DNA of 64,000 bases, from the NCBI RefSeq assembly GCF_963678635.1, contig NC_087065.1:6161209-6225208 (forward strand), given 5' to 3'. The notes beneath the pieces were generated by a model, which was given only the letters and a program-made list of their open reading frames with translations, was not told where the DNA came from and did not search any database. The DNA is from Symsagittifera roscoffensis. Taxonomy: Eukaryota > Xenacoelomorpha > Acoela > Convolutidae. Below, piece by piece: positions 1-10,755 of the stretch (its first letter is position 1; each line of letters starts with the position of its first letter). A program made the translations under genes and the position numbers.

Positions 1-120
1 TTTGATTTGTTATCCGTTTTTCTGACTTTTCTCAATAACTATCTTACCAAATCTGATATCATATGTTTAATTGAAACAACAGGTTGTATACAGCCTTCTT
101 TTATAATTGACTACGCCCAA

Positions 121-412
121 ATTTCTTTAGAACAAAGTGTTAGGGTCTTCAAAAAGTCAAGTTTGAAACTTCTAGCGGTTTTTGGAAACTTTTTGACTTT
201 ACTAGAAAACTACCGTGCCAATTCTCACGTTAAGTTTTCAATCGAGAAACCCGTTGTTGGGAATCCTCTCTACTTAAGCGGGCACAACCTGCTTCAGCAG
301 AAAAAAAGTTTATGAATTTCGAAAAGTCTTTGAAATTTTTCCGAAATTTTTGAAATTTTTTTTAAAAACTACCCTATCAAAGCTGAGATCAAAACTTCTG
401 AGAAAGAAACGT
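121..412 (+). repeat. Dispersed repeat, copy A (partner at 2,821-3,118)
   Basis: This stretch aligns with 2,821-3,118 over almost its whole length with substitutions and small indels. Shared blocks include TTGGAAACTT, the TACTTAAGCGG core and the CCTGCTTC..GCAG block. Both copies lie in the same orientation about 2.7 kb apart. There is no coding signal. I infer an old interspersed element whose left end is not resolved because the window starts nearby. Confidence 0.7.
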
Positions 413-499
413 AAAACCAGAAAACCTCAAACCCTGTAGTTTAAGAGAAATTTTAAACTTGTTTTGTCTCAATTTTCGAGCTCTTTGAAGAGCTTGATT

Positions 500-1005
500 A
501 CTCTTGCAAGAGAAAGCGTCTTGTAATCGGGAACTAGACTTTTTTCCGTAAACAACTTTTAAAAAGATTTTAACTTACTTTTTGATTGAACCTTCACAGT
601 TTGCGCATTTTTTTTCTCCTCTGGCTAAAGGTAACGCAGTTGCCTTTGCATCCCAAGGTCGGGTTCGTGTCTCGGCCGGTCATTGTCTTTTCAGTATGTG
701 CAGTTTGAAAAATAACAGTTGCTTTGTTGGACCTTCGTTTGTCTGCTCTAATTTTGTCGAATTGGTTGCCACATCGCGTTTTTTTTTATTGTGTTGTAAG
801 CAACTTTTATTGTTATTGCAATCCAAGTGTCGGTCATTGTTTTTTGCAAGAAGGGCTTAAAACTCAAAAGAATTTTTTTATAAAATTGATTTTTTTTTCG
901 GATCAACTTGTGTCTGCTCAAGATTGTCGGCTTAGCTGCCAGACCACGATTTTTTTTGTGTTTTAAGCAGCTTTCATTGTAACTGCAAAAGCAAGGTTTG
1001 TTCAT
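500..1005 (+). mobile_element. SINE-like element, degenerate
   Basis: It opens with a CTTGCAAGAG...TTGTAATCGGGAACTAGA block that is also found, better preserved, at 50,212 and 50,917. It then carries a weak RNA polymerase III B-box-like GGTCGGGTTCGTGTC (657-671), followed by the tail GTTGCCACATCG...GTAAGCAACTTTTATTG that matches the tails of the 50-51 kb copies. The short ORFs here are accidental. The order suggests a tRNA-derived SINE, but the A box is not clear. Confidence 0.5.
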
Positions 1006-1080
1006 TGTTGTTGCATGAGGAACCTACAACATGAGGAACCTACAACTTTAAACCTACAGCTTCCGGCTCTAAAAAATGCC

Positions 1081-1543
1081 TAAATTTAAAGCAAATTTGG
1101 TGCTGTGTTAACTAAGCCGACCAAAAAGCTGACAAACAGAAGTCCGATAAAAAATTTCGACGCGCATACAATTTTTTGATTACAAAAAACAGGTCTTGGC
1201 CGGATTCGAACCATTTCCGCTCTAAGATTGTCGGGTTTGTTTCCTCGTACATTTAGCAAGCCGGAATATACTCCATTTTTTCGTGTTAACAACCAGTTTT
1301 ACAGAATTACTTGAATCATTTCATCTTTATTTCATATGCTGTCAAAAGTCAGACGTCAATTCGTTTTTGGTAAAGACGTAACGCACCTGCCTATAAAAAC
1401 AGGTCAAAAGTGCGAATCCGGCCATTGACCTGTCTTTGGTGCGAATCCGGTCAATGGTGCGAATGTTTGTCGGATTCTTTTTGTCAGCTTTTTTGTCGGC
1501 TTAGTTACCGCAGCACCCAATTTGCTTTGAATTTAAGCGTTTT
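1081..1543. mobile_element. Inverted-repeat (MITE-like or head-to-head SINE) element
   Basis: The two ends are near-complementary over about 57 bp: 1,081-1,137 (AAATTTAAAGCAAATTTGG..) and 1,487-1,543 (..CCCAATTTGCTTTGAATTT). Just inside the left arm, the minus strand reads GGTTCGAATCC (1,201-1,211), a perfect B-box. The same arm sequence (TTGTCAGC..TCGGCTTAGTT) occurs in the tails of the SINE-like copies at 50-51 kb. The structure can therefore be a MITE or two SINE copies inserted head to head. No protein is encoded. Confidence 0.55.
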
Positions 1544-2736
1544 TTACTCGAATTAAAAATATATATATTTCAGTGTATTCCGGGTTTGGGTAAGTGATAG
1601 AGTTCCAAGAAGTTTTGCCTAATTTTTTTTTGCTGTTTTTTGATTTTTTTTTCATGCTGTTCATTCAAAAGTTTTTTTTCAAGTTGTTTTCTTTATAAAT
1701 CCCAGGAGTTCTGTGCATTTAGTGTAATAGTAGCACCTATGCTTGAGACGACAAATCCCAGAAGATTTGACCCAAAAAAAAACGATTTTTGAAGATTTCT
1801 TTATTCATTTTTTGATCTGTCTTTTCATTTGCTCGTAATCATAGTCGTACATTTTTGTATCGCAAGTGATGCGATGCTCCGCTTTGTATCTGTGTTAAAA
1901 TTCAAATTTCTGATATGTTTGTTCTCAATAAAAACAGGTATCGTAAACATGAATGGGATATGCTTTTTTACTGCTCAAATCTTTTAAGCTTCCGAGATTT
2001 TTTGGAAAGAATTACTAAACTTTCTCAACCTTGTAATTGGGCGCTGGCAGGTAATTTGACTTACTTTTTTTCAATTTTGAAATAACTTAGATATAAAAAA
2101 TTTGTGAAAAAATTGAATTCTCAACTCTATAGTGTGGGTAACGCCAGGGTACTTTCAAGGGTCCTAAATCGTGCCTCAAATTTTGACTGCTCATATTTTT
2201 TTAATTTCCGAGATATGACGTTGTGTTATGATGTTTCAGTAAATTTTAAGGAACATATATAAAAATTTGAAGTTGCCAACCCTGTAGTCAAGTGCGTTCG
2301 AGGTACTCTCAGAGGTTGCAAATTTGCCTCCATAGTTACCTGCTCAACTTAATGATATTTTTCGAGAAATGACTTGAATATTGGATGGTCTCAGTGTACT
2401 CTCAGAGGTTGCAGATCTTACCTCCAAGTTTGATTGCTCAAACCATCTTCTTTTTGTAGATATGCCTTTTTTTAATGTTTTTTTTTTTTCGAAATTTTTT
2501 TCTCAGGATGTTTATCTGGACTGCAAGTATGACTTCACAACGCCTTAACATTCTTCGATATGGCGTTATTTTAACTTTTTGCTAATTTTTCAAAATATTT
2601 TAGATAAAAAGAACCTTTCAAAATTTGAATGATCGACCTTTTGGTGAGGGGATGTCAGTTTACTAACAGCGGATGCAGATATGGCCTCCAATCCTTAATT
2701 TTAACTCAACTTTTTAAGTTTTCAAAACTGGCGTTT

Positions 2737-3443
2737 TTGTTCCGACCATTAAAAATGGGGAGGAATTTTGTATTCGGGTGTGTTTTAGTTTTTTTTCTTG
2801 TTTTCCACGCAAAATGCCCAATTCTTAAAGAAAAAAGTTGCGGCGTTCAAACAAGTTGAAGTTTTGAGTTTTTTGGAAACTTATTGACTTTAAGCGAAAA
2901 TTACCGGGCCAATTCTCAGGTTGTGTTCAATCGAGGAACCCGGCTTTGGGAATCTGATCTACTTAAGCGGCCATAGCCTGCTTCTTGCAGAAAAACGTTT
3001 TGGATTTTGGAAAGTATTTTGACCATTTTTTAGAATTTATGACCGTTTTTTAGAAATATTTTGAATTTTCTTGATTTTTTTTTAAATTCAATCTGAGATG
3101 AAAAGTTTCATTGAAAAAACAGGTTTAGATAATTGTTCATGCACAAGCGGTGACTACTTCATTTTTTGTAAGAGAAATATTATCTCTTTTTTCTACATCT
3201 TAGTTTTTTTTTAACATCTAAAAAATTTTTCGACTTTGTTTTTTATGTTTGTGTTGTATCGCAAGTGATGCGAAGCTCCGCTTTTCCTCTGTTTTGTTAT
3301 TTTTTATTACTAGACTTTTTTTCAAAGAAGCTTTGAAAAATGTTGTCTTTTTTCTCAACAATTTTGGTTTTTCGTGGAAAACAAAAAAAGGAAAAAAACC
3401 CCAAATACATAGTTCTTCCCCATTTTTCAAGTGGTCGGAACAA
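2737..3443. mobile_element. Non-autonomous element with about 100-bp inverted ends
   Basis: The left end TTGTTCCGACCATTAAAAATGGGG and the adjoining TTTTCCACG..AATTCTTAAAGAAAAAA block are repeated in inverse orientation at 3,340-3,443 (..CCCATTTTTCAAGTGGTCGGAACAA). Between the arms lies copy B of the 121-412 repeat. A third solo copy of the left end is at about 11,677-11,740. Size, inverted ends and lack of coding fit a MITE; I could not define a target-site duplication. Confidence 0.55.
2821..3118 (+). repeat. Dispersed repeat, copy B (partner at 121-412)
   Basis: Same-orientation partner of 121-412, located inside the inverted-repeat element at 2,737-3,443. Similarity fades into T-rich sequence at both ends. 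Confidence 0.65.
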
Positions 3444-3722
3444 CAAGAAAAAAAAACCTGCGATTCATTATACTCTCGTCACAGAAATTATTCGACGCCT
3501 CTTTTTCGGATTCGAATGACAGCCAAAATTAGTTTTGTGTTTCAGCACATGCGACCTAGATTGATTCAAAAACGTGACAGATTTCAGACGGTTTTTGTAT
3601 TTGCTTCACTGATCGAACCCCACCTTATTTTCAGTTTTTATTGGTATAAAAACTTTTTTCCCACTCTAGCTCAATGATCAAATGATTACAAATTTTACAT
3701 AGGACAGCATTTGATATAACTT

Positions 3723-3728
3723 TTTATT
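3723..3728 (-). terminator. Poly(A) signal for the secreted repeat protein gene
   Basis: The minus strand carries AATAAA here, about 80 nt past the stop codon of the 3,811-4,704 gene. That is a normal distance for a short 3' untranslated region. Confidence 0.55.
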
Positions 3729-3810
3729 CATTTTACATTTAATATTACATAGATTATCAAGAAAAGTTTGTTTTGGTGACATTTGATGCGATTGATGATT
3801 TTGCAGTGCT

Positions 3811-4704
3811 TTAAATTTGCTTGTCGTCTCGCAGATCGACCGAACCCGAGTAGTCGTCGCCTCTAACGGAACCCGAGTAGTCGTCGCCTCTAACTGAACC
3901 CGAGTAGTCGTCTCTGACGTCGACCGAACCCGAGTAGTCTTCGCCTCTGACTGAACCCGAGTAGTCGTCTCTGACGTCGACCGAACCAGAGTAGTCGTCA
4001 CCTCTGACAGAACCCGAGTAGTTGTCTCTGACGTCGACAGAACCCGAGTAGTCGTCGCCTCTGACGGAACCCGAGTAGTCGTCTCTGACGTCGACCGAAC
4101 CCGAGTAGTCGTCGCCTCTGACGGAACCCGAGTAGTCGTCGCCTCTAACTGAACCCGAGTAGTCGTCTCTGACGTCGACCGAACCAGAGTAGTCGTCGCC
4201 TCTGACGGAACCCGAGTAGTCGTCTCTGACGTCGACCGAACCCGAGTAGTCTTCGCCTCTGACGGAACCCGAGTAGTCGTCTCTGACGTCGACCGAACCC
4301 GAGTAGTCGTCGCCTCTGACTGAACCCGAGTAGTCGTCACCTCTGAATTCAATCGAGCCAGAGGAGTCCCAGTTTTCATAGTCATCTTTCACAGTTTCAA
4401 CAGGCATACCAATCGCACTTGAAAGTGGGGCGTCATCCAGAAATCCTGATCCGCCTATGAAAGGCTTGCCGAAAGGCATTCCTGACCCACTCATGAGAGG
4501 TTTGTCATCATGGTCAAGAGGCTTCTTCATTCCTCCGCCCATGACTGCTCCTCGTTTTTGCTCTAAGTGTCTCTCCTCAAATTGATGAGTCTCCCTTGCC
4601 TTCCAGAAAGGTTCCCGGATCCGCATGTCGGGAATCCTAGCTGTGACACTGACTAATAGAGTGAACAGCGCGACGCCCGCAACAACTGCACAAGATTGTC
4701 TCAT
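3811..4704 (-). CDS. Secreted acidic repeat protein with RGD and Ser-Gly repeats (candidate proteoglycan core)
   Basis: Single-exon ORF of 297 aa from the preferred Met at 4,704; an in-frame Met at 4,728 would add eight residues ahead of the signal peptide. Residues 1-22 form a clear signal peptide (MRQSCAVVAG.. ending VTA). A linker of about 90 aa follows, with a dibasic EQKR site and Gly/Pro/Asp-rich sequence. The C-terminal ~180 residues are 18 tandem units of two alternating types, RGDDYSGSV (9 aa) and DVRDDYSGSV (10 aa). The repeat holds nine RGD (plus two RGE) and 18 Ser-Gly pairs preceded by acidic residues, the context favoured for glycosaminoglycan attachment, and many acidic-flanked tyrosines. 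I infer an extracellular matrix or granule protein, perhaps a proteoglycan core or an integrin ligand; no family is recognised. The gene is far more GC-rich than its flanks. Confidence 0.75.
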   Translation of the reverse strand: MRQSCAVVAGVALFTLLVSVTARIPDMRIREPFWKARETHQFEERHLEQKRGAVMGGGMKKPLDHDDKPLMSGSGMPFGKPFIGGSGFLDDAPLSSAIGMPVETVKDDYENWDSSGSIEFRGDDYSGSVRGDDYSGSVDVRDDYSGSVRGEDYSGSVDVRDDYSGSVRGDDYSGSVDVRDDYSGSVRGDDYSGSVRGDDYSGSVDVRDDYSGSVRGDDYSGSVDVRDNYSGSVRGDDYSGSVDVRDDYSGSVRGEDYSGSVDVRDDYSGSVRGDDYSGSVRGDDYSGSVDLRDDKQI

Positions 4705-4729
4705 TTTGTGATTAAAGTTGAATAGCAAT

Positions 4730-7304
4730 CAATAACAAGCGTATTTGTTCTGGTGGATTTTTTTCTTTTTGTCAGGCGCTCTCAGCTAATTAGAGAACCA
4801 GAAACGGAGCAAATGAATTAGATTCATTTAACGGCCTTTTTTGACTTGTCGTTGTCATAATAGATTTACTTCAAAATTCACTTACCGTGGCTGAAGTTTC
4901 AGCGCACGTTAAAAATTGCCCTCTTTTTTCAATCAAATCTCATTGGCAAAAATGTCAAGTATAGAGTTATACATCTTTTTATGTTAACCATGTTGATGTT
5001 TGCTGTATCTAACACTGTCAGCCATGAAAGTGCCTTGCTTATTCGCTGATGAAGAGTCATTTAAACAACTGTTGGTGAAAAATTGAATATGTATTGACGT
5101 TACTTAACTAGCGTGCTGCTGGCTTATGATATGCCATATTTGGTGTGGACTGCCTTCATTTTTAAGCATGAAAGACAATACTTCAGTTGGCTCTCTTTTG
5201 TTAACAAAAGGCTCTAAAATCTGTTCAGAATTTGACATTTAAACTGTGGCTGAAGAACAGCTTGAGATATGAACTCAGAGATGTTTGATTGAGCTCCCGC
5301 GTCAACAATTCACTGCTCGCGGAACAACTTCTACTTATGTCTAATTTGATCACGTCAGCCGCGCTAATCAATTCATATCCAGGTCTAAATGTCAGTTTTG
5401 CATGTATTGGTCTCAATAAAAGTTCTACTGAATGACGGGAAAATTGCGGGTAGTTAAATGGTTTGAATGAATAGAATTTTTAAAATGAGAAAATTTTAGG
5501 CATAGCCGATAATTTGGTCTCGCTCCAACTAAAAGGAGGCTTAACATATATGACTAAAATTGTTTTTTTTTCTGAAAATGTTTTTGCGACTATAAGAGAA
5601 GCAGTGCGCGGAATAACTGTAACTCAGCGTTGATGATTTCTCTGATAAACGGAGTTTTAAAGTGTTTTTCCAAGTGTCGGTAAACGGAGTGAACACACTT
5701 ATATGTTTTTGCAGGAAGAAGTCGTAAAATGCTCTAATGAGTACATAAGTGCATTCATACTTAATTACTCACTTATGAATGCCAATATGCATATAGCACT
5801 TTTTAAGCTCAATTCAAATAAAATTGGCGAAAGGAAGGCAAATTACGCTCTCAAACTACTAAAGTTAAAACGGCGCAAAAACACGACTGACTTCTTTTGA
5901 AATAGGATTTAATTTTTTAAAATTCGCGTCGAATTAAAAGTTTTTTTTCTGTAAAACTGGAAAATTAAACCCTTCAAGAAAAATTCAATCAGTTTTTTTC
6001 AGTCTCCTTGCTTTCCTTGGTACTTTCTTCACTCTGTTGGCTTTATATTTTTTTTATAAATCCTGATTATAGTTAACGTTTAACTGTTAAAATTTTTCAT
6101 ATAAGCAGCTCAAACACTGCAAAACGAGGCTTCCTTTGCTATTGCTAGGGAGAAAATTGCAACCGGGTACTTGGTTTTTTTTTGCTGTTAAAAACTTAGT
6201 AGACACTTCTCGGCAACAGACTTCGCCACTGTCCTATTTTGAGCATGTCTGAATTTAAAATGTTTGCTGGCTATAAATTTAGCGTATGCGATTTTGTATA
6301 ATTTCAGTTTTTCTTCATTTTTTGCTTCAAGTTTTACTTGGATGTTTTGCGTCATTTTTTGCTTCTGCTTCCGGGCACTATTAAAATAAAATTTTAAATT
6401 TCTTATGAAATTTTTTTACTTGACCGGCTTCTACCTAAATATTGTTGACTTTTTAATGCTTCGTAAAAATAAACTTCGAGAGCAGAGTATGAGAGTCTTG
6501 ATAAATCTTGTTTTTTTTTCAGCAATTTTAGACTTTAACTTAAAGGTTAGGTTGCCTTTCTATGTAAATGATGTAACATAAATTATGCGAAGCTTCGCTT
6601 CGCTTCTGTGTTAACCTTGAAAATTAAGTTGTGGTGTGAAATTGTCCTTTTAATGCAGCGAGTTTGACTTTGTTTGCAATTTTTCAAGCCACATTCGATG
6701 TTTGCCAAAATGCTTGTACGCTTGTAAAAAGAGTTAGATTTTTTGGTATAAGGCGTCGCTGGTCATTTTATGGCAAACAAGTTTTCTGCAATTTTTGGAA
6801 TGCCATGATAAAACGGGTGCCTCCCCTCGCACTGTCGCCAGTTACAAAACAGATTTTGTACATGAACTATTTGTTTCACAAGGTTGTAGATAAAGACCAT
6901 ATCATGTGTTTCGAATTGGAAAATTCCTATGCTGGAGAATTTACAAAACAACGAGCAGTAAAGTTGTTGTGAATGTTTTCTCCAGCGTAACACGACAATT
7001 CGCAACAAAAGGCAAAACGTATAAGTTAGCAGTTACGAAAACTCGCAATAAACTCGTAAGATAGCGCTAAATAACTGAAAAAAGACGCTCCCTAAATCTA
7101 TGCGGTTAACTTCTATCTATTTCAGATATCGATGTCTGTATATATGTACCACAATTGTAAATAATGCAAAACGAACACCCTCATATTTGTAATCTGGCGC
7201 TCATTTGCCCTGCTATCGATGGCCAATCAATGTGAAACTGTCGATTTTGAAGTCTCAGTGATCGGAACAGTCTGTTCTCTCTTAATGCAAGGAGTTATTT
7301 AAAC
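4730..7304. other. Intergenic, no gene seen
   Basis: AT-rich sequence between two divergently transcribed genes (the repeat protein leftward, the DUF229 gene rightward). Only short uninformative ORFs are present. A small hairpin GCGAAGCTTCGCTTCGC lies near 6,589-6,606 and resembles motifs at about 1,870 and 3,270. Promoters of both flanking genes must lie here, but I see no convincing core elements. Confidence 0.6.
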
Positions 7305-10300
7305 ATGAAAGTTTCCGCTGAAATGGCAAAAAACTTGCCATATTTTTGTTTTGTGAAAATTTTATGCTCGAGTTGGGGATTGTCCAAAAGCCGACCTTCT
7401 AAGCGATCTTTAATTGTTCATTTTTTGTTACTCCTATTTGCAATTTCATCATACAAATGGTCCTTGCAGCCGTGTCCTCACAACAGAAACACAAATTGTA
7501 TCGAGTGGCTTTTCGAGGAGCAGAACCTCAACTATCTCGGACTCTGCTTGATCACGTCAAGTGCAATCTTCGTTTATCTAGCTTTGGCTGTGCTTTATTT
7601 ACATTATTTACCGCCTTGTTTTTTACTTTTGGCTATTTTGCCCTCTTTAATTTACCTGTATAATTTGGGGTCTTCAACTGGATGGGAGGAACATAATGGG
7701 TTCAACAGACTAATTTTGATTTCTATCCATGTTTTGTCTTTAGTTTCTCTCTGTTTTATGAAGCTATTTGTCATCATTACTAGGAAATTAGCACGTAAGC
7801 TTAAGTTTCCTTTGCGAGGATTGCGTTTAAGAATCATCTCTTGCTTTTTCATTTTCTGTTTAATAAACATTTTCTACAGGCAAAATACAGGTTTTGTAAA
7901 TTATTCTTTATCTCCTAATTATCTCATAAACACATCAGAAACAAACTATCACCGTACCTGTAAAATATACCCGCCTCCTATTTACATATTGGATATTATA
8001 TTCGGCTTTCTGAATTTCGGTGCTTTGAGCTCGTGTCAGCATTCTTTTTCGTTGGATTGGCTGCCGACTGATTTGAGGCATTCGTCGGTTCTCGGATTTC
8101 CGACGTTAATTGACCTCTCGTCTCGGCTTTTATCCGACATGCCTGCTTTATTCGATTATATCAACGACCATATCAAAGATTGCTCAGATATCGAAAATTG
8201 TCGCAGCTTAGAACAGTTCTTATTCATTAAAGAATCAAAACCACGTTTAGTAGTCAATGTGTTTAGAAACGAAACAAAAGTTAAGGAACGGAAAACTTTG
8301 TTAAATAATAATTCAGCGTCAAATAGAGACAAGAAATCACAAAATGTTCTGATTCTGTTTATTGATGCGTTATCGAGACCAGGGTTTGCAAGGACGCTGC
8401 CGAAAACGTTCGGACTATTGCAAGGATGGAGTAGGAAGCGAGAACATAACGTAGTGTCCTTCTTGAAGTTTTCCTCTTTCGCAGCGTTCACCGAGCCGAA
8501 TTTGATCCCTTTCACGTTCGGCATAAACAGACAGATGGCTGAGTAGGTAGTAATTGACTTCCAACTAAGAACTGTTAACATATCAACAAAAGCCGGTCGC
8601 TGGTACTAGAAATGCGCAGATCGAGGACTTTTATGAGGAGGGAAATCTTTTATTAAATTTTGGAGCCGGAAGAGCCTTTGAAAAGTGTTAGTCGGTCGAA
8701 AATGTCTTGAAAGAGTACTAAAGGGGGAAATATTTGTGATAAAAGGCTCGCATTCTTAGGAGTTCGCTTGCTTACTTAGTCGCATGTTTGCCGAACTTAT
8801 CATTTGTTTGAATGTTCCCCTCAACCACTCCCCCCCCCTCCTCCAATCGACTGACTCGTCTTATTTTGAATTACTTCTTTGCAGGCACCATAGCAGAAGA
8901 CTCAACGACTACGGACAGCTAAAACGAATCTACGAGACAATGAGTGAACATGGATACATCACTGCATTCGCTCACACTTCGTGTCAGGCAGCAGATTTTG
9001 AGTGGAAGAACTTTTTGCCTCTGGAAATTCCCAGACACGACCACCGTCTCATGTTCTGCGACCCCAACTTCATAGATCCCAGTGATCCATACAGTATATT
9101 GAAGGGTTAGTTGATCTACGATAAAAGAGTTTCTAAACCCCCCCCCCCCCCCCAGGGAAGTAGGGGTCCTCAGGTAGAAATGAAGAAGTAAGTCCGTGCA
9201 CAAATAACAGCAAGAATAGCCGGTCACTGTGCAACTAGCACAGAATGTTCCGACTATAGTCATAAAAAACACAATTTTTTTTCAACTTCGTGTCGTTTTT
9301 CTACATGGTGTGATAAAAAGGATCTGAACAAACACTAGAAGTTAGGCATATTCGACAGTCATTCATTGTAAAATAGGCAAACTGGACAACAGTTTTCGAA
9401 GAAAAATGTCTAAAAAAATCAAACAATAATCCAAGTGCAGCTTCGCCTCTGTGTCCGAGCTTTATTCCTAAAACACTTCAGAAACACTTTTCATTCAATT
9501 GTTTCTGCACTGTAGGCGAAGCTGTGACAAAACATGCCAAATTTGCCATTTTTTAGTGCTTGGTTCTTTTTTCATAGCATTGGCCGAGCAAAAATGGGTG
9601 TTCGCAATCCCATGCCAATCTACACGTTCAGGTAGTTTGTTTTTTGTATGCTGAGTACTCTTTGTCTATCCACTCTAAAGTCTGGTGCTTATAGTGTTGG
9701 CATAAACTTCTACTTTCTAGTAAACTTAATTTTGTTTTATGCTGATGTTGTTTGTTGTGACTTGCGGAGAAGTAAATTCTTCTTTATCTACCTGAAACAG
9801 AGTTTTTGAAAACTTCTTTTGCAGGACCATTTTCGATGTTCAAACGATGCATGTACGGTCGACAAATACACGAATACGTTTTCGACTATATCGATTCATT
9901 CTGGCACAAGTATCCAGACCTCCCGAAACTGTTCAAAGCCCACTTCTCGGAGGCGCACGAGCCAACTGCCGAACTCATACGACACATGGACAATGATTTG
10001 TACAACTTTCTGATGAGATTCGAAACGAGCAATCGTCTTAATGATACAGTTCTTTTGTTGATGTCTGATCATGGCAATCACATGCATCCGATGCTGCGAC
10101 TGTTTCCGAAGAGCGTCTGGTCGAAAGTGGAAGTAAAAGAACCACTTCTGATCAGCGTCACTCCTCCGCAGTTAGTTGAGTATTTAATTCCAGCTTATTT
10201 TTTAAGAAGCAGATAATAGAAAGATCTACTAGAGATTTAATTACTTGTAAAGTTTACTGGCTAGAGCAAGTATGTAGAAAGTTTCTATATGACGATAAAA

Positions 10301-10755
10301 TTTAAGGCAATTTACAACAAGGAAAAGAACCAACATACGAGCTGTTCCTTTAATTTCATAGCTGCTGTGAACCTGCCTAAGGAACTATTCGCCCCTATTT
10401 TTGGTTTTCACTCTCGGCTAAATTATTGCCTTACCCTTGGGCGACCAGCACGGCTCACAGTGGGCTTCGAACCTCGGATCTTTCGATTGCAAGGTCGAAT
10501 CCCATCGATGCTCTATTTACTTTTGGCGTTTGTCTTTTCAGTGTTGGGAATAAAGAGAAGATGCTGAGCAATTCACATGGGTTGCTGACTATGTACGACG
10601 TCAGGAAGACAGTCTTGAGTCTGAGTGGGATGCCAGTTGATAAACTGAAGGGCGTTGACTTCCTGAATGATCATGTGAGCTCAGAAAGAGATTGCAAGTC
10701 ACATGGTTTATTCACACCTCTAGAAGTCCGATCTTGTATTTGCTCCAGAGACTGA
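7305..10755 (+). CDS. Multi-pass membrane protein with DUF229 alkaline phosphatase/sulfatase-fold domain
   Basis: Four exons: 7,305-8,542, 8,885-9,105, 9,825-10,170 and 10,542-10,755 including the stop, giving 672 aa. All three introns have GT-AG ends with pyrimidine-rich acceptors, and phases 2, 1 and 2 match exactly. Exon 1 encodes about five hydrophobic segments (around residues 31-48, 73-95, 98-117, 130-156 and 167-185), a lumenal stretch, then the start of the enzyme fold with FIDALSRPGF, the expected nucleophile and metal-site region of DUF229. Exon 2 carries the GYITAF segment. Exon 3 carries LLLMSDHGNHMHP, the second metal-binding motif. Exon 4 carries the NSHGLLTMYDV segment and a Cys-rich end (RDC..CICSRD). 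A GTGAGC inside exon 4 (near 10,675) could be a donor, but reading through retains a family-like Cys end. DUF229 proteins are uncharacterised; hydrolysis of a phosphate or sulfate ester at a membrane is an inference. Confidence 0.88.
8543..8884 (+). other. Intron 1 of the DUF229 gene
   Basis: 342 nt, donor GTAGGT, acceptor TTCTTTGCAG, phase 2. Contains a C-rich tract near 8,829-8,842. No separate gene. Confidence 0.85.
9106..9824 (+). other. Intron 2 of the DUF229 gene
   Basis: 719 nt, donor GTTAGT, acceptor CTTCTTTTGCAG, phase 1. It holds a pure run of 16 C (9,138-9,153) and a short dispersed motif CGGTCACTGTGCAACTAGCA (about 9,221-9,240) that recurs near 12,239, 43,047 and 63,280. Confidence 0.85.
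9138..9153 (+). repeat. C16 homopolymer
   Basis: Sixteen consecutive C inside intron 2 of the DUF229 gene. Length is likely polymorphic or uncertain from sequencing. Confidence 0.95.
10171..10541 (+). other. Intron 3 of the DUF229 gene
   Basis: 371 nt, donor GTTAGT, acceptor GTCTTTTCAG, phase 2. Contains a tRNA-like repeat at about 10,435-10,520. Confidence 0.8.
10435..10520 (-). repeat. tRNA-like (pseudo-tRNA or SINE head) sequence
   Basis: The plus strand reads GGGCTTCGAACCTCGGATC..GGTCGAATCCCATCGATGCTCTA, the order expected for the reverse complement of a tRNA: T-arm with GGTTCGAAGCC on the minus strand, then an anticodon-region-like stretch, then a D-arm-like end. I could not fold a clean cloverleaf, so this is a tRNA-derived repeat rather than a functional tRNA. 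Confidence 0.35.

Noticed and set aside
3249..3677. 142-codon plus-strand frame
   Set aside because: Phe/Lys-rich reading of an inverted-repeat element; no domain, and it overlaps repeat ends.
3678..4385. 235-codon Thr/Ser/Arg-rich frame on the minus strand
   Set aside because: It overlaps the repeat gene in another frame, has no signal peptide, and starts within the array; open only because the repeat lengths are multiples of three.
10435..10520. Functional tRNA gene
   Set aside because: tRNA-like blocks are present, but I could not form an anticodon stem or acceptor stem; kept as a tRNA-derived repeat.
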